Source: RCC1774 sp050330855
Lineage (GTDB): Bacteria; Cyanobacteriota; Cyanobacteriia; Thermosynechococcales; Thermosynechococcaceae
Direction of reading: 5' to 3'
NCBI GenBank assembly: GCA_050330855.1
Contig: JBHJNL010000007.1
Coordinates: 1-64,000 of the forward strand
Length of the DNA stretch: 64,000 nt
Shown here: positions 8,771 to 17,454 of the stretch, piece after piece
Layout of the letters: each line of letters opens with the position of its first letter
Position numbering within the stretch: position 1 is the first letter of the stretch
Position numbers and translations under genes: made by a program
Notes under the pieces: generated by a model
Seen by the model: the letters and a program-made list of their open reading frames with translations, nothing else
The model's database searches: none
What the model was told of the DNA's origin: nothing

Positions 8771-9838
8771 TCAAAGTCCTGAAGACTTAACGGGATACGA
8801 AATAGTCTCAACCGGTAGATGATCGCAGTCGAGATTGTTGTAAACCAATTGCAACCGTCGCTCGCCTGCATAGCTGACAAGTTTGCCACTATATTTTTCT
8901 GCATGAGTTCCGAGGCATTGCAGACGGACCTGTCCGTCAAAAACTGTGGCCCGCGCTAAATAGATGACGAGGTCATCCCGTGACGGCCGATTTACGGTTG
9001 TACTGGCGGTCAAATGGGCCAACCCTCGTTCATCTAGTTCTTGAGTGAGTGCCATTGCAGTATTCCGAATGCCTCGAATAGCCACGATCGCAGCGGCGAC
9101 GGCCATGGTGATGTCAATGCCGTCATCGGTCAGAATTTGCTGATGGGCAAGGTGCTGAAAGTTTTGCTCTCCTAAATCATCCCTAATCCTGCGGTGGATG
9201 ATGTTGTGGGGTTGATAATTACTGAGGGTATCTGAGATAGCTCCGCAGGCGGCCCGTGGTTCTCGCCAGGGGGACTCTCTTGTTTTGCCATAGATTCGTT
9301 TTTGATTACCTTCTCGCAGACGACCGACATGGGTTTTTAAATCAATGGCGACCAACGCCATCGATTGAGAATTACCAGCATAGAGACGTTGCCGCAGGCT
9401 GGAATCAAGTTGATGGGCGACGGTCACATGGGCCAGTGTTGCGCCATTGTCGGTACCGCCCCCCGCCGGAAAAAAGGCCTCTAGCTTCAGTTCTCCGATC
9501 TCTGAGAGGGTGGCAAAGCGAGAGGCCACCACATCTCGATAGCGTTTGGTGGCTTCGCCCTGGTGGATGCGATCGCCACAGTTGGTATAGGCCAAGGTCG
9601 TGACCACGCTGGGCAGGCTCAAATCTGCGCCACAGGCTTGCATGTTTGTGTCGCTGGTGGCGGCTAACTGGAGTTCATCGCGCAAAAGCTGTAGCCCTTT
9701 GATCAGGGCATAGCGATCGCTGACAATCTCATTGAGATAATTATGATAAGCATTACGCTCCATGCCAAAGCTAGCGGAGAGCTGCCAAAACTGGTCAATG
9801 CGCTGCTGGGCAGCCGTGGCGTCAAAAGGAGCTGGCAT
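8771..9838 (-). CDS. conserved-looking protein of unknown function
   Basis: A 355-residue soluble protein that I do not recognise. It has no signal peptide or membrane helix. Visible features are an N-terminal helical part, a mid-region with AFFPAGGGTDNGATLAHVTV (glycine-rich turn) and MALVAIDLKTHVGRLREG. A histidine-rich stretch (NYQPHNIIHRRIRDD, FQHLAHQQI) follows, and then a strand-rich C-terminus. Codon use matches neighbouring genes, and the frame is clean with an ATG start, so it is a real gene. It ends a three-gene leftward operon, cobO, DUF2085 protein, this gene, with 1 and 9 bp spacing. That makes a membrane- or cobalamin-linked role possible but unproven. Confidence 0.7.
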   Translation of the reverse strand: MPAPFDATAAQQRIDQFWQLSASFGMERNAYHNYLNEIVSDRYALIKGLQLLRDELQLAATSDTNMQACGADLSLPSVVTTLAYTNCGDRIHQGEATKRYRDVVASRFATLSEIGELKLEAFFPAGGGTDNGATLAHVTVAHQLDSSLRQRLYAGNSQSMALVAIDLKTHVGRLREGNQKRIYGKTRESPWREPRAACGAISDTLSNYQPHNIIHRRIRDDLGEQNFQHLAHQQILTDDGIDITMAVAAAIVAIRGIRNTAMALTQELDERGLAHLTASTTVNRPSRDDLVIYLARATVFDGQVRLQCLGTHAEKYSGKLVSYAGERRLQLVYNNLDCDHLPVETISYPVKSSGL

Positions 9839-9839
9839 C

Positions 9840-10358
9840 CTAATACTGTGATCGAATAGAACGTCCGTGCAATAGCGGCATAATATAAGCCCCCAATCCT
9901 AACCCTGAAACGGCTCCAAAGACAGTCACGATTAAGTTGCTGTAGTCCCACCAACCCCAGATCTGAGCATAGAGTTCAAAGGGATAAACCAAACATAGCA
10001 AGAGGGTCAAGATCAAGCCTAGCGGACCATATTGATGCAGCCAATATCGCCCCTGTCCCTGATCTTGCGTGACCCAATACCGGGTCGCGACGAGGCCCAT
10101 CAGTGTCCCGAAGCAGCGCATACAAACCGCCATCAAATTTGGAGGCCATAGCGTGAGGCTCATCTCTGGTTGTGGACAAACGTGATTGCCCATGAAGTAG
10201 ATAATATCGGCAATTTGGGGCAGAACCGGTAGCGGCGCAGCGGCTAAAAATGGAGCTGCGATGGGACCGCTAATCAAGCCAGCGAGAACAACATCAGCGA
10301 CAATGCTGCGCCAAGGGCGCTGTCGAGCGACGGGGAATTTTAGGCCAGTATTTTGCAT
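9840..10358 (-). CDS. DUF2085 membrane protein
   Basis: A 172-residue integral membrane protein with about four helices (approx. residues 22-45, 75-95, 108-130 and 142-165). The signature of DUF2085 is present: NHVCPQPEMSL followed by a second cysteine motif CMRCFGTLMG, two CxxC-like sites facing a membrane boundary, suggestive of metal or redox chemistry. The function of the family is not established. It lies in the middle of an operon, 9 bp after cobO and 1 bp before the unknown 355-residue gene. Confidence 0.8.
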   Translation of the reverse strand: MQNTGLKFPVARQRPWRSIVADVVLAGLISGPIAAPFLAAAPLPVLPQIADIIYFMGNHVCPQPEMSLTLWPPNLMAVCMRCFGTLMGLVATRYWVTQDQGQGRYWLHQYGPLGLILTLLLCLVYPFELYAQIWGWWDYSNLIVTVFGAVSGLGLGAYIMPLLHGRSIRSQY

Positions 10359-10367
10359 CTTGTCTCC

Positions 10368-11006
10368 TTAAAATTCGATCCCAGCCTGTGCCTTAACGCC
10401 CTGCTCTCGAAAGGGATGTTTCACCATGGTCATTTCGGTTACCAGATCGGCTTGCTCAATTAAAGCTTCGGGTGCGCCTCTGCCCGTCAAGATCACGTGG
10501 GACATGTCCGGCTTAGTGATTAATCCTTGGATCACAGCATCAGCATCTAGGTAGCCGTGCTTGAGGGCAACGTTGACTTCATCGAGTAGAACAATTTGGT
10601 ATTCAGGGTTCTGGATATAGCTGAGAGCAGTTTCCCATGCGTCTTGAGCTTTTTGGGTGTCGCGATCGCGATCTTGAGTTTCCCAGGTAAAGCCTTCGCC
10701 CATGGCATGAAAGACCAGTTGGTCCGGCCACTGACCCAGAACGGCTTTTTCTGCCGGTTCCCAAGCCCCCTTAATAAACTGAACGATCGCAACTCGGTAG
10801 CCATGACCAAGGGATCTAAGCACCATTCCCAGAGCCGCCGTTGTTTTGCCCTTGCCGTTGCCGGTATGGACAATCACTAGACCCTTCTCTTTCGAGCGTT
10901 CCGCGACCCGCTGATCCTGCACTTCTTTGCGCCGTCGCATTTTTTGCTGATACTGTTCTGCCGTCAGCCCATCAGCACGGGTGTCCATTGCAGGGGAATT
11001 CGTCAT
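10368..11006 (-). CDS. cobO: cob(I)yrinic acid a,c-diamide adenosyltransferase (CobO/BtuR)
   Basis: It adds the 5'-deoxyadenosyl ligand to cobalt during adenosylcobalamin synthesis or salvage. The 212-residue size is typical. The ATP-binding loop HTGNGKGKTTAALG is at about residues 47-60, followed by VAIVQFIKGAW, the VLLDEVNVALKHGY acidic motif and VILTGRGAPEALIEQADLVTEM near the end. It is the first gene of the operon with the DUF2085 protein and the unknown 355-residue protein. A second cobalamin gene (cbiB) is at 55644. Confidence 0.93.
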   Translation of the reverse strand: MTNSPAMDTRADGLTAEQYQQKMRRRKEVQDQRVAERSKEKGLVIVHTGNGKGKTTAALGMVLRSLGHGYRVAIVQFIKGAWEPAEKAVLGQWPDQLVFHAMGEGFTWETQDRDRDTQKAQDAWETALSYIQNPEYQIVLLDEVNVALKHGYLDADAVIQGLITKPDMSHVILTGRGAPEALIEQADLVTEMTMVKHPFREQGVKAQAGIEF

Positions 11007-11079
11007 GTTCGTTGCTCAATGAGTCTTTACCAATAGTACGTGTTGTTCACCCTTAGACCAACACCCCCAAGAATAGAAA

Positions 11080-11103
11080 TACCTCCCCTAGTTCAGGAGA
11101 GGT
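11080..11103 (-). terminator. weak hairpin after glgP
   Basis: An imperfect inverted repeat (ACCTCCCCT / AGGAGAGGT, loop of five) lies about 26 bp past the glgP stop. On the minus strand it is followed by a loosely T-rich tail (ATTTCTATTCTT). It may be a terminator for glgP, but the mismatch and the broken T run make this tentative. Confidence 0.35.
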
Positions 11104-11128
11104 AATGCATTCAACACTCTTAGAGCAA

Positions 11129-13690
11129 CTAGATCACAGTTGCCGTAAAGCTAGAGTCCATCGTCTCAGAATTTTCTAGCGTAATTTTGACCGACTCCAC
11201 CTGCCAAATATCTCGACAATAATCTTGGATAGACCGATCTGAAGAAAACTTACCCATACGGGCAGAATTTAAAATTGACATGTGGGTCCAGCGAGTTTGG
11301 TCACGATAGGCCAAGCCCACCTGTTCTTGACAGTCAATGTAGGATTGGTAATCAGCCAACAGAAAATACTGGTCATGATACAGCAGGCTATCAACCAGGG
11401 GCTTAAATAGCTCGGTGTCACCGTGGGAGAAGAACCCCGAAGCAATCCGATCAAGGGCCAGCTTAAGCTCTGCGTTGTTGTGATAGAACTCCATCGGATT
11501 GTAGCCACTGGCTCGCTTGGCATACACTTGCTCTGCGGTTAGCCCAAACAAGAAGAAGTTTTCGGCCCCCACTTCTTCCCGAATTTCAACATTGGCTCCG
11601 TCTAGGGTACCGATGGTGAGCGCACCGTTGAGGGCAAACTTCATGTTGCCAGTGCCCGAAGCCTCTTTACCAGCAGTAGAAATCTGCTCTGACAGGTCAG
11701 CGGCAGGATAAATTCGCTGCGCTAACTTCACGTTGTAGTTCTTTAAGAACACGACTTTCAAGCGACCCCGCACGTCAGGATCTCGATTGATCACGTCAGC
11801 CACGGAATTAATCAGCTTAATGATCAGCTTTGCCATGAAATAGCCCGGAGCCGCCTTGCCGCCAAAAATAAAGGTGCGCGGGGTGATCTCGATATCAGGA
11901 TTGGCTTTGATGCGGTTATAGAGTGTGACGATGTGAAGCAGGTCAAGGTACTGGCGCTTGTACTCGTGGAAGCGTTTTGCCAGGATATCGAAGATGGAGT
12001 TGGGGTCCACGATGATGCCATTATTTTTTTGAATGTAGGCGGCTAGTTCCTGCTTATTGGCTTGCTTAATTTGTCGCCACTGCTTCTGAAACTCAGGATC
12101 GTCAGCCCAAGCCTCTAGCTTCTGCAATTCTCCTAGATTCTTAATCCAGGTCTTGCCAATTTTGCTGGTGACCAGCTCCGTTAGGGCGGGATTGCTGAGC
12201 ACCATGAACCGACGCGGGGTGACCCCATTGGTTTTGTTCTGGAATTTGCTTGGATACATCTGGTAGAAGTCATACAGAACGTCTTGCTTCAGCAATTCTG
12301 TATGAAGTGCTGCCACACCATTGATGGCATGACTACCGACACAGGCTAAATGCGCCATGCGCACGTACCGTTCACCGGATTCGTCAATCAGCGACATCCG
12401 AGACAAGAGATCGTCGTTGTCGGGGAACTTGATGCGAACTTCATCTAAGAAGCGATCGTTGAGTTCGTAAATAATTTCTAAATGGCGTGGCAATAGACTG
12501 CCGAATAGCTCAACGGGCCAGCGTTCTAGGGCTTCTGGCAAAAGCGTGTGGTTGGTATAGGCAAAGGTTCGCTGCGTAATCGACCAGGCGTGATCCCAGC
12601 TCATGTGATGCATGTCGATGAGCAGCCGCATTAGTTCTGCCACGGCGATGGCGGGGTGCGTATCGTTGAGCTGTACTGCAAATTTCTCATGAAACTGATC
12701 TAAAGACAGTCCTTGCCCTTTTAAAATTCGGATCATGTCCTGGAGGGAGCACGACACAAAGAAATACTGCTGGGTTAGCCGCAGCTTTTTGCCCTGGGAG
12801 GAATCATCGTTGGGGTATAAGACTTTAGATATATTTTCAGAGACAACCTTTTGATAGACTGCCCCGAGATAATCGCCAGAGTTAAACGATTTAAAGTCGA
12901 AGGATTCGGGTGCTTCTGCAGTCCATAAGCGCAGCGTATTTGCTGTATTGGTTTGGCAGCCTAGAATGGGGGTGTCGTAGGGAATGCCGGTGACCTGCTG
13001 ATCGGGCACCCAGCGAATCCGGTAGCGGTCATGATCGTCGGTGTAATGATCGGTATGCCCCCCTAGCTTGACCTGGACGGCCCATTCTGGGCGCACAATC
13101 TCCCAGGGATTACCAAAACGGAGCCATTTATCGGTGATTTCAACCTGCCAACCGTCTTCTATTTCTTGATCGAAGATGCCAAACTCGTAGCGGATGCCGT
13201 ATCCCAAAGATGGAATTTCTAGGGTGGCAAGGGAGTCAAGGTAGCAAGCAGCTAGTCGGCCTAAGCCACCATTGCCTAGCCCTGGTTCTTCTTCTTGCTC
13301 TAACAGTTCGTCGAGATCTAGGCCCATCTCGGCGATTCCTTTTTCGACATCTTTATAGATGTCTAGGTTGATGAGGTTGTTACCTAGATGAGGCCCCATC
13401 AAAAATTCGGCTGAGAAATAGGCCACTGTGCGAGAGCCTTGGGCCGTATAGATAGCGGCAGTATTAATCCAGCGCTGGAGGAGGCGATCGCGAATGGCAT
13501 GGGAAAGGGCCATGTAATAGTCGTTGGGGCTTGCCAGCGCTTTGAATTTTCCTTGAACATAAAAGAGGTTGTTGAGAAATGCTCGCTTCAGGGTCGATGG
13601 ACTCATTCCTGTGCGGCCATCTTCTAGATAGCCTTCGCAACGGGGATCTTCAGAGCTGTTGTATTGCAAGGTTTTGTCTTGTTCAGTCAT
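11129..13690 (-). CDS. glgP: glycogen phosphorylase
   Basis: A phosphorolytic alpha-1,4-glucan phosphorylase that releases glucose-1-phosphate from glycogen, the main storage polymer of cyanobacteria. The length of 853 residues is normal. It shows the N-terminal SRTVAYFSAEFLMG, GLGNGGLGRLAACYLDSL, the QLNDTHPAIAVAEL core and KTNGVTPRRF. The pyridoxal-phosphate site is EASGTGNMKFALNGALTIGTLDG, where the Lys carries PLP. It appears to be transcribed alone. It starts at ATG 13690, with about 230 bp of non-coding DNA upstream. Confidence 0.97.
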   Translation of the reverse strand: MTEQDKTLQYNSSEDPRCEGYLEDGRTGMSPSTLKRAFLNNLFYVQGKFKALASPNDYYMALSHAIRDRLLQRWINTAAIYTAQGSRTVAYFSAEFLMGPHLGNNLINLDIYKDVEKGIAEMGLDLDELLEQEEEPGLGNGGLGRLAACYLDSLATLEIPSLGYGIRYEFGIFDQEIEDGWQVEITDKWLRFGNPWEIVRPEWAVQVKLGGHTDHYTDDHDRYRIRWVPDQQVTGIPYDTPILGCQTNTANTLRLWTAEAPESFDFKSFNSGDYLGAVYQKVVSENISKVLYPNDDSSQGKKLRLTQQYFFVSCSLQDMIRILKGQGLSLDQFHEKFAVQLNDTHPAIAVAELMRLLIDMHHMSWDHAWSITQRTFAYTNHTLLPEALERWPVELFGSLLPRHLEIIYELNDRFLDEVRIKFPDNDDLLSRMSLIDESGERYVRMAHLACVGSHAINGVAALHTELLKQDVLYDFYQMYPSKFQNKTNGVTPRRFMVLSNPALTELVTSKIGKTWIKNLGELQKLEAWADDPEFQKQWRQIKQANKQELAAYIQKNNGIIVDPNSIFDILAKRFHEYKRQYLDLLHIVTLYNRIKANPDIEITPRTFIFGGKAAPGYFMAKLIIKLINSVADVINRDPDVRGRLKVVFLKNYNVKLAQRIYPAADLSEQISTAGKEASGTGNMKFALNGALTIGTLDGANVEIREEVGAENFFLFGLTAEQVYAKRASGYNPMEFYHNNAELKLALDRIASGFFSHGDTELFKPLVDSLLYHDQYFLLADYQSYIDCQEQVGLAYRDQTRWTHMSILNSARMGKFSSDRSIQDYCRDIWQVESVKITLENSETMDSSFTATVI

Positions 13691-13922
13691 CTCGGATTAT
13701 TCACGACTCCTGTTGTTTGGCGAGAAAATGGGAATGATGGGATCTATCAAGCTAGCTTATTGATTCAGCGGCGAGATGCACAAAGCCTTCAAGCGAACAG
13801 ACCTATAATCTTGAAGCGCGTCGGGTCACGTTGCTTGTCAAAGATGAATAATTATTTTACGCATTAAATTCTTATTATATTATCTGTCTGCCAAGGTAAG
13901 GCTCAGGAACTTAGGATTGGTT

Positions 13923-14399
13923 TTAGCTTTGTGCCAAGGGCTTGATTAGGGTGCGAGCATAGGTGCTGTACCCTAATTGACGATACAACAACTGAGCAGG
14001 TTGGCTCGCTTCAAACACCTGTAGGCCGATTTTGCGATCGCCTTGCTGCATTGCCCAATCTTCGGCTTTTTGCATTAGAGCATTGCCCAGACCCCGACGT
14101 CTATATTCGGGGATTACATAGAGCAAAAGAACGTGGGTATACGCTTCGCCAGTGATTGGATCCATCGCTCGCCCTAGCCACAGGCAGGCGACGGTTCGGA
14201 TCTGGCCCACTGGCGTTACAAACCAAGCTGGAGCGTCAGGGGACCAGTAACGACCCATCGCATCCTCAAGATGATCCCCTTGACACTGGGAATCGGTCTC
14301 TTGATAGGTGCACTGCATGAGGCTCAGCAAGAGATTGCGATCGCAACGCTGACCAGCCCGAAGTTGAAAATTCTGACCGAAAAGATCTTGAGACACCAC
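13923..14399 (-). CDS. GNAT-family N-acetyltransferase
   Basis: A 158-residue acetyltransferase with the acetyl-CoA binding motif VIPEYRRRGLGNALMQKAEDWA (R-R-x-G-x-G/A) at about residues 95-115, and motif B LQVFEASQPAQLLYRQLGY, where the Tyr typically closes the fold. The acceptor is not predictable. It starts at ATG 14399, 11 bp after a small membrane protein gene on the same strand, so the two are probably one transcription unit. Confidence 0.85.
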   Translation of the reverse strand: MVSQDLFGQNFQLRAGQRCDRNLLLSLMQCTYQETDSQCQGDHLEDAMGRYWSPDAPAWFVTPVGQIRTVACLWLGRAMDPITGEAYTHVLLLYVIPEYRRRGLGNALMQKAEDWAMQQGDRKIGLQVFEASQPAQLLYRQLGYSTYARTLIKPLAQS

Positions 14400-14410
14400 A
14401 TCACACCGAC

Positions 14411-14593
14411 TTAATACAGTGCCATCGTACTGGCTAGGGATGGCACTGCTAGTAGAGCTGTTCCATCGGTTTCAATGGGAGCCGGTTGAGCCATATCTGC
14501 GGGCAAGAAAATACGAACGCTGACGGCGAGCAGCGCCACTAAAAAGATAAGAACAATGAAAAGGGGAGCAATGTATTGTCTGAAGAAGGCCAT
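14411..14593 (-). CDS. small single-span membrane protein
   Basis: A 60-residue product: a short N-terminal cytoplasmic stretch (MAFFRQY), one strong transmembrane helix at about residues 8-30 (LFIVLIFLVALLAVSVRIF), then a polar tail. It has no recognised family. Position next to the acetyltransferase, ATG start and membrane-like composition support a real gene, but its length leaves doubt. Confidence 0.5.
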   Translation of the reverse strand: MAFFRQYIAPLFIVLIFLVALLAVSVRIFLPADMAQPAPIETDGTALLAVPSLASTMALY

Positions 14594-14731
14594 GAATTGT
14601 AGTTGATAGGATGGTGCCTCTATCCTATCTGCTCAGTTGCCGACCCCGCTCAGTCTGCAGCTATGTCCTACGCAATCTTGAGCAAGTCAGTCTATTATCG
14701 AAGGATTGATGTGGTTCAACGAGAGCATGTA

Positions 14732-15220
14732 ATGGCTTTAGACGTGGGTGATGTAGCACCAGACTTTACGCTTACCAATCAAGAAGAAGCGCCCATCTCC
14801 CTTGCCAGTTTTCAAGGCCAGTGGGTCGTTCTGTACTTTTATCCTCGCGACAGCACACCAGGCTGCACCAAAGAGGCCTGTGCCTTTCGCGATCTCTATG
14901 CTGACTATCAGTCTCAAAATATTGTGGTACTGGGCATTAGTCCTGACACCGCAAAATCCCATCAAAAATTTATTGAGAAGCAAACGCTTCCCTTTACCCT
15001 GCTCTGTGATCCTGACGCTGAGGTTGCTCGTGCTTACGATAGCTATGGCCCTAAAAAGTTCATGGGTAAAGAATACGAAGGTGTCTATCGCCAGACTTTT
15101 GTGATTGACCCCCAAGGCAAACTGGCTCAAATATACCGAAAGGTAAAGCCTGCTGAACATGCCAGCCAAGTGCTTCAAGACTTAGAAGGCTTACAGGATC
15201 ACCTTAAGGCATCGGAATAA
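14732..15220 (+). CDS. bcp: PrxQ/BCP-type peroxiredoxin
   Basis: A thiol peroxidase that reduces H2O2 and organic peroxides, normally with thioredoxin as donor. Motifs: VGDVAPDFTL at the N-terminus, FYPRDSTPGCTKEACAFRD with the peroxidatic Cys and the resolving Cys five residues later (the PrxQ CxxxxC arrangement), and GVYRQTFVIDPQGK. The open frame extends upstream to 14603, but ATG 14732 (MALDVGDVAP) gives the normal length of 162 residues. The stop overlaps the start of the downstream Nudix gene (TAATG), so the two are translationally coupled. Confidence 0.95.
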   Translation: MALDVGDVAPDFTLTNQEEAPISLASFQGQWVVLYFYPRDSTPGCTKEACAFRDLYADYQSQNIVVLGISPDTAKSHQKFIEKQTLPFTLLCDPDAEVARAYDSYGPKKFMGKEYEGVYRQTFVIDPQGKLAQIYRKVKPAEHASQVLQDLEGLQDHLKASE

Positions 15221-15672
15221 TGCAGCAGCTCTGGCATTTTTGGCAAACCGTTCTGGGCGTGATTTTTCGACACCCAGTAACGGGGGTGAGCATTATTCCG
15301 ATTCGTGATGATGGCACCATAGTTCTAGTGAAACGCCGTGACAATCAGCGCTGGAGTTTTCCGGGGGGCTTCGTGGATTGGGGAGAAACCCTCACCGAGA
15401 CGGTTCACCGAGAATTAGCAGAAGAGACGGGCCTCACGGTGGCGCAGGTCGGTCGCTTAGTGGGAGTTTATTCAGCCCCCGATCGCGATCCCCGCTTGCA
15501 TTCAATTTGCATTGCGATTGAAGCTCAAGTGACCGGAGACTATCGTATCCAAGAGGCCGAAGTTCTAGACATTCAAGCTTTTTTGCCCGACGATATTCCC
15601 CAAGATCAGCTCAGTCACGATCATGATCAGCAGCTTCGAGATTATTGGCAAGGTAAAACTGTACTCGCATAA
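15220..15672 (+). CDS. Nudix hydrolase
   Basis: A 150-residue Nudix pyrophosphohydrolase. The Nudix box GGFVDWGETLTETVHRELAEETGL is complete, with the REx2EE metal site, at about residues 49-71, preceded by RWSFPGG. Substrates in this family include ADP-ribose, NADH and oxidised nucleotides, and the sequence does not decide. It is coupled to the upstream peroxiredoxin gene, which could suggest cleaning up oxidised or leaked nucleotides under oxidative stress (inference). Confidence 0.9.
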   Translation: MQQLWHFWQTVLGVIFRHPVTGVSIIPIRDDGTIVLVKRRDNQRWSFPGGFVDWGETLTETVHRELAEETGLTVAQVGRLVGVYSAPDRDPRLHSICIAIEAQVTGDYRIQEAEVLDIQAFLPDDIPQDQLSHDHDQQLRDYWQGKTVLA

Positions 15673-15753
15673 CTTGCATCAAACCCACTACGCAAAGGGG
15701 TAAATGGCGGGTATGATGTTGCTTTGCTAACCGCTAGAAAATTTGTGCAGACC

Positions 15754-17409
15754 ATGATCAATGTAGGGCGATTGCTTCTAAGACCCTGGACCGGAATGCA
15801 GCGCTTTATGGTGCTGCTGTGTGTCTCACTCTTACTGGTGGTGAGTTGCGGTCCTCGTCCTTCCACTGGCCCTTCCGCAGCCGCGAGAGTAGACTTTATC
15901 ACCATTGGTACCACCTCTAAACTACGGACCATGGATCCTGCCGACGCCTACGATATCTTTTCGGGTATCTTGCTTAACAATATGGGGGAGCGGCTGTACA
16001 CCTATGAACTAGGTTCAACCACTCTGATCCCGCAATTAGCAACAGAATTACCCAAGGTGAGTGCTGATGGTCTCACCTATACCATTCCTCTCCGCGAAGG
16101 TGTAGTCTTCCACGATGAGACTCCCTTTAACGCCAAGGCGATGGCCTTCTCACTGCAGCGCTTCATTAAAAATGGGGGACAGCCCTCTTTCTTACTGGCT
16201 GACGTCATTGAGTCGGTAGAACCAACAGGGGAGTACGAACTCACCCTGAAGCTTAAGCAGCCTTTTTCAGCGCTGCCAGCGCTGCTCAGCTTCTTTGGAG
16301 CTTGTGCCGTCTCACCTAAAGCCTACGATGTGGGGCCGGGTAAGTTTGCCCCTGATACCTTTGTGGGTACGGGGCCGTACAAGCTGATGCGTTACGGCCC
16401 CGATCTGCTGCAGCTAGAAGCCTTTAATAAATATTGGGGTGACAAGCCTGCCAACCCCGGCATCAATATTCAGCTTTTATCTGATGCCCCCAATCTGTTT
16501 AACTCCTTTCAAACCGGCGCAGTGGATGTTGCTTACCAAAACCTAGAGCCAGAGCAGGTTCAGAGTTTGCGTCAGAATGCCAGCAAATCGGGCTGGAAGG
16601 TGATTGAAGCCCAGGGCACTGGCGTAACCTATCTTGTTCTCAATGTGAAGCAAAAGCCCTTAGATAAGGTGGAAGTAAGGCGGGCGATCGCAGCCATCGT
16701 CGATAGACCTTTGATCAATGAGCGGGTTTATCAGAATCAAGCAGAACCCATCTATAGCCTGTTGCCCACAGCCTTTGATAGTTATGTGCCTGTCTTTAAA
16801 GAACCCTATGGTGACGGCAATACAGCCGTTGCCGAGAAATATCTTAAAGAAGCCGGTTACTCCCCTGCTAATCCCCTTAAGTTAGAGCTGTGGTATCCGT
16901 CTAATTCTGCTCCTCGCACCCTGATCGCGAGCTTATTGAAAGCCTTTGCCAAAGATAATCTCAAGGGGGCTGTGGAACTAGAGATTAATAACGTTGACTC
17001 GGCTACGGTCTTTCAGAACGTGAGTAAGGGCATTTATCCAACGGTACTCGTCTCTTGGTTCCCTGACTTCTTTGATGCCGACACCTATATTCAACCTTTT
17101 ATGTCTTGCATGAAGGGTTCTGAGGCCCAGGGTTGTGAAGAGGGGGCTAGTCAATCCCAAGGCTCTTTTTATTACAGCGACAAAGCGAATCAATTAGTCA
17201 AGGAACAACGCTCGACTCAAGATCCAGTTAAACGGAAGGCTATCTTCGGCCAACTGCAAGAACTCTTGGCAGAAGATGTGCCCTATGTGCCCTTGGTGCA
17301 AAGTAAAGAGTATGCCTTTGCCCAGGGCGATATTGATGGGGTGCAGATTAGTCCAACGCAGCAGTTCCCGTTCTGGACCCTGAAGCGATCTGCTCCGTCG
17401 AAAAGCTAA
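15754..17409 (+). CDS. peptide/nickel-type ABC substrate-binding lipoprotein
   Basis: A family 5 solute-binding protein (DppA/OppA fold) of about 550 residues. The N-terminus has a lipoprotein signal with lipobox LLVVSCG, so the mature protein starts at Cys and is membrane anchored. The family signature region IPLREGVVFHDETPFNAKAM is at about residue 110, then FVGTGPYKL and QKPLDKVEVRRAIAAIVDR. The start could be ATG 15754 or ATG 15796, and the latter gives the most standard signal peptide. It is probably the receptor for the transporter whose ATPase and one permease lie at 2.7-6.3 kb. Confidence 0.9.
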   Translation: MINVGRLLLRPWTGMQRFMVLLCVSLLLVVSCGPRPSTGPSAAARVDFITIGTTSKLRTMDPADAYDIFSGILLNNMGERLYTYELGSTTLIPQLATELPKVSADGLTYTIPLREGVVFHDETPFNAKAMAFSLQRFIKNGGQPSFLLADVIESVEPTGEYELTLKLKQPFSALPALLSFFGACAVSPKAYDVGPGKFAPDTFVGTGPYKLMRYGPDLLQLEAFNKYWGDKPANPGINIQLLSDAPNLFNSFQTGAVDVAYQNLEPEQVQSLRQNASKSGWKVIEAQGTGVTYLVLNVKQKPLDKVEVRRAIAAIVDRPLINERVYQNQAEPIYSLLPTAFDSYVPVFKEPYGDGNTAVAEKYLKEAGYSPANPLKLELWYPSNSAPRTLIASLLKAFAKDNLKGAVELEINNVDSATVFQNVSKGIYPTVLVSWFPDFFDADTYIQPFMSCMKGSEAQGCEEGASQSQGSFYYSDKANQLVKEQRSTQDPVKRKAIFGQLQELLAEDVPYVPLVQSKEYAFAQGDIDGVQISPTQQFPFWTLKRSAPSKS

Positions 17410-17454
17410 AGCTGAAGCGATTTGGGGATGCTTGCAAGATTCTTCGCTTAGATG

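Noticed and set aside
13439..13867. Short plus-strand ORFs over the 5' end and upstream region of glgP
   Set aside because: They are antisense shadows or chance frames with no ribosome-binding site and no protein-like composition.
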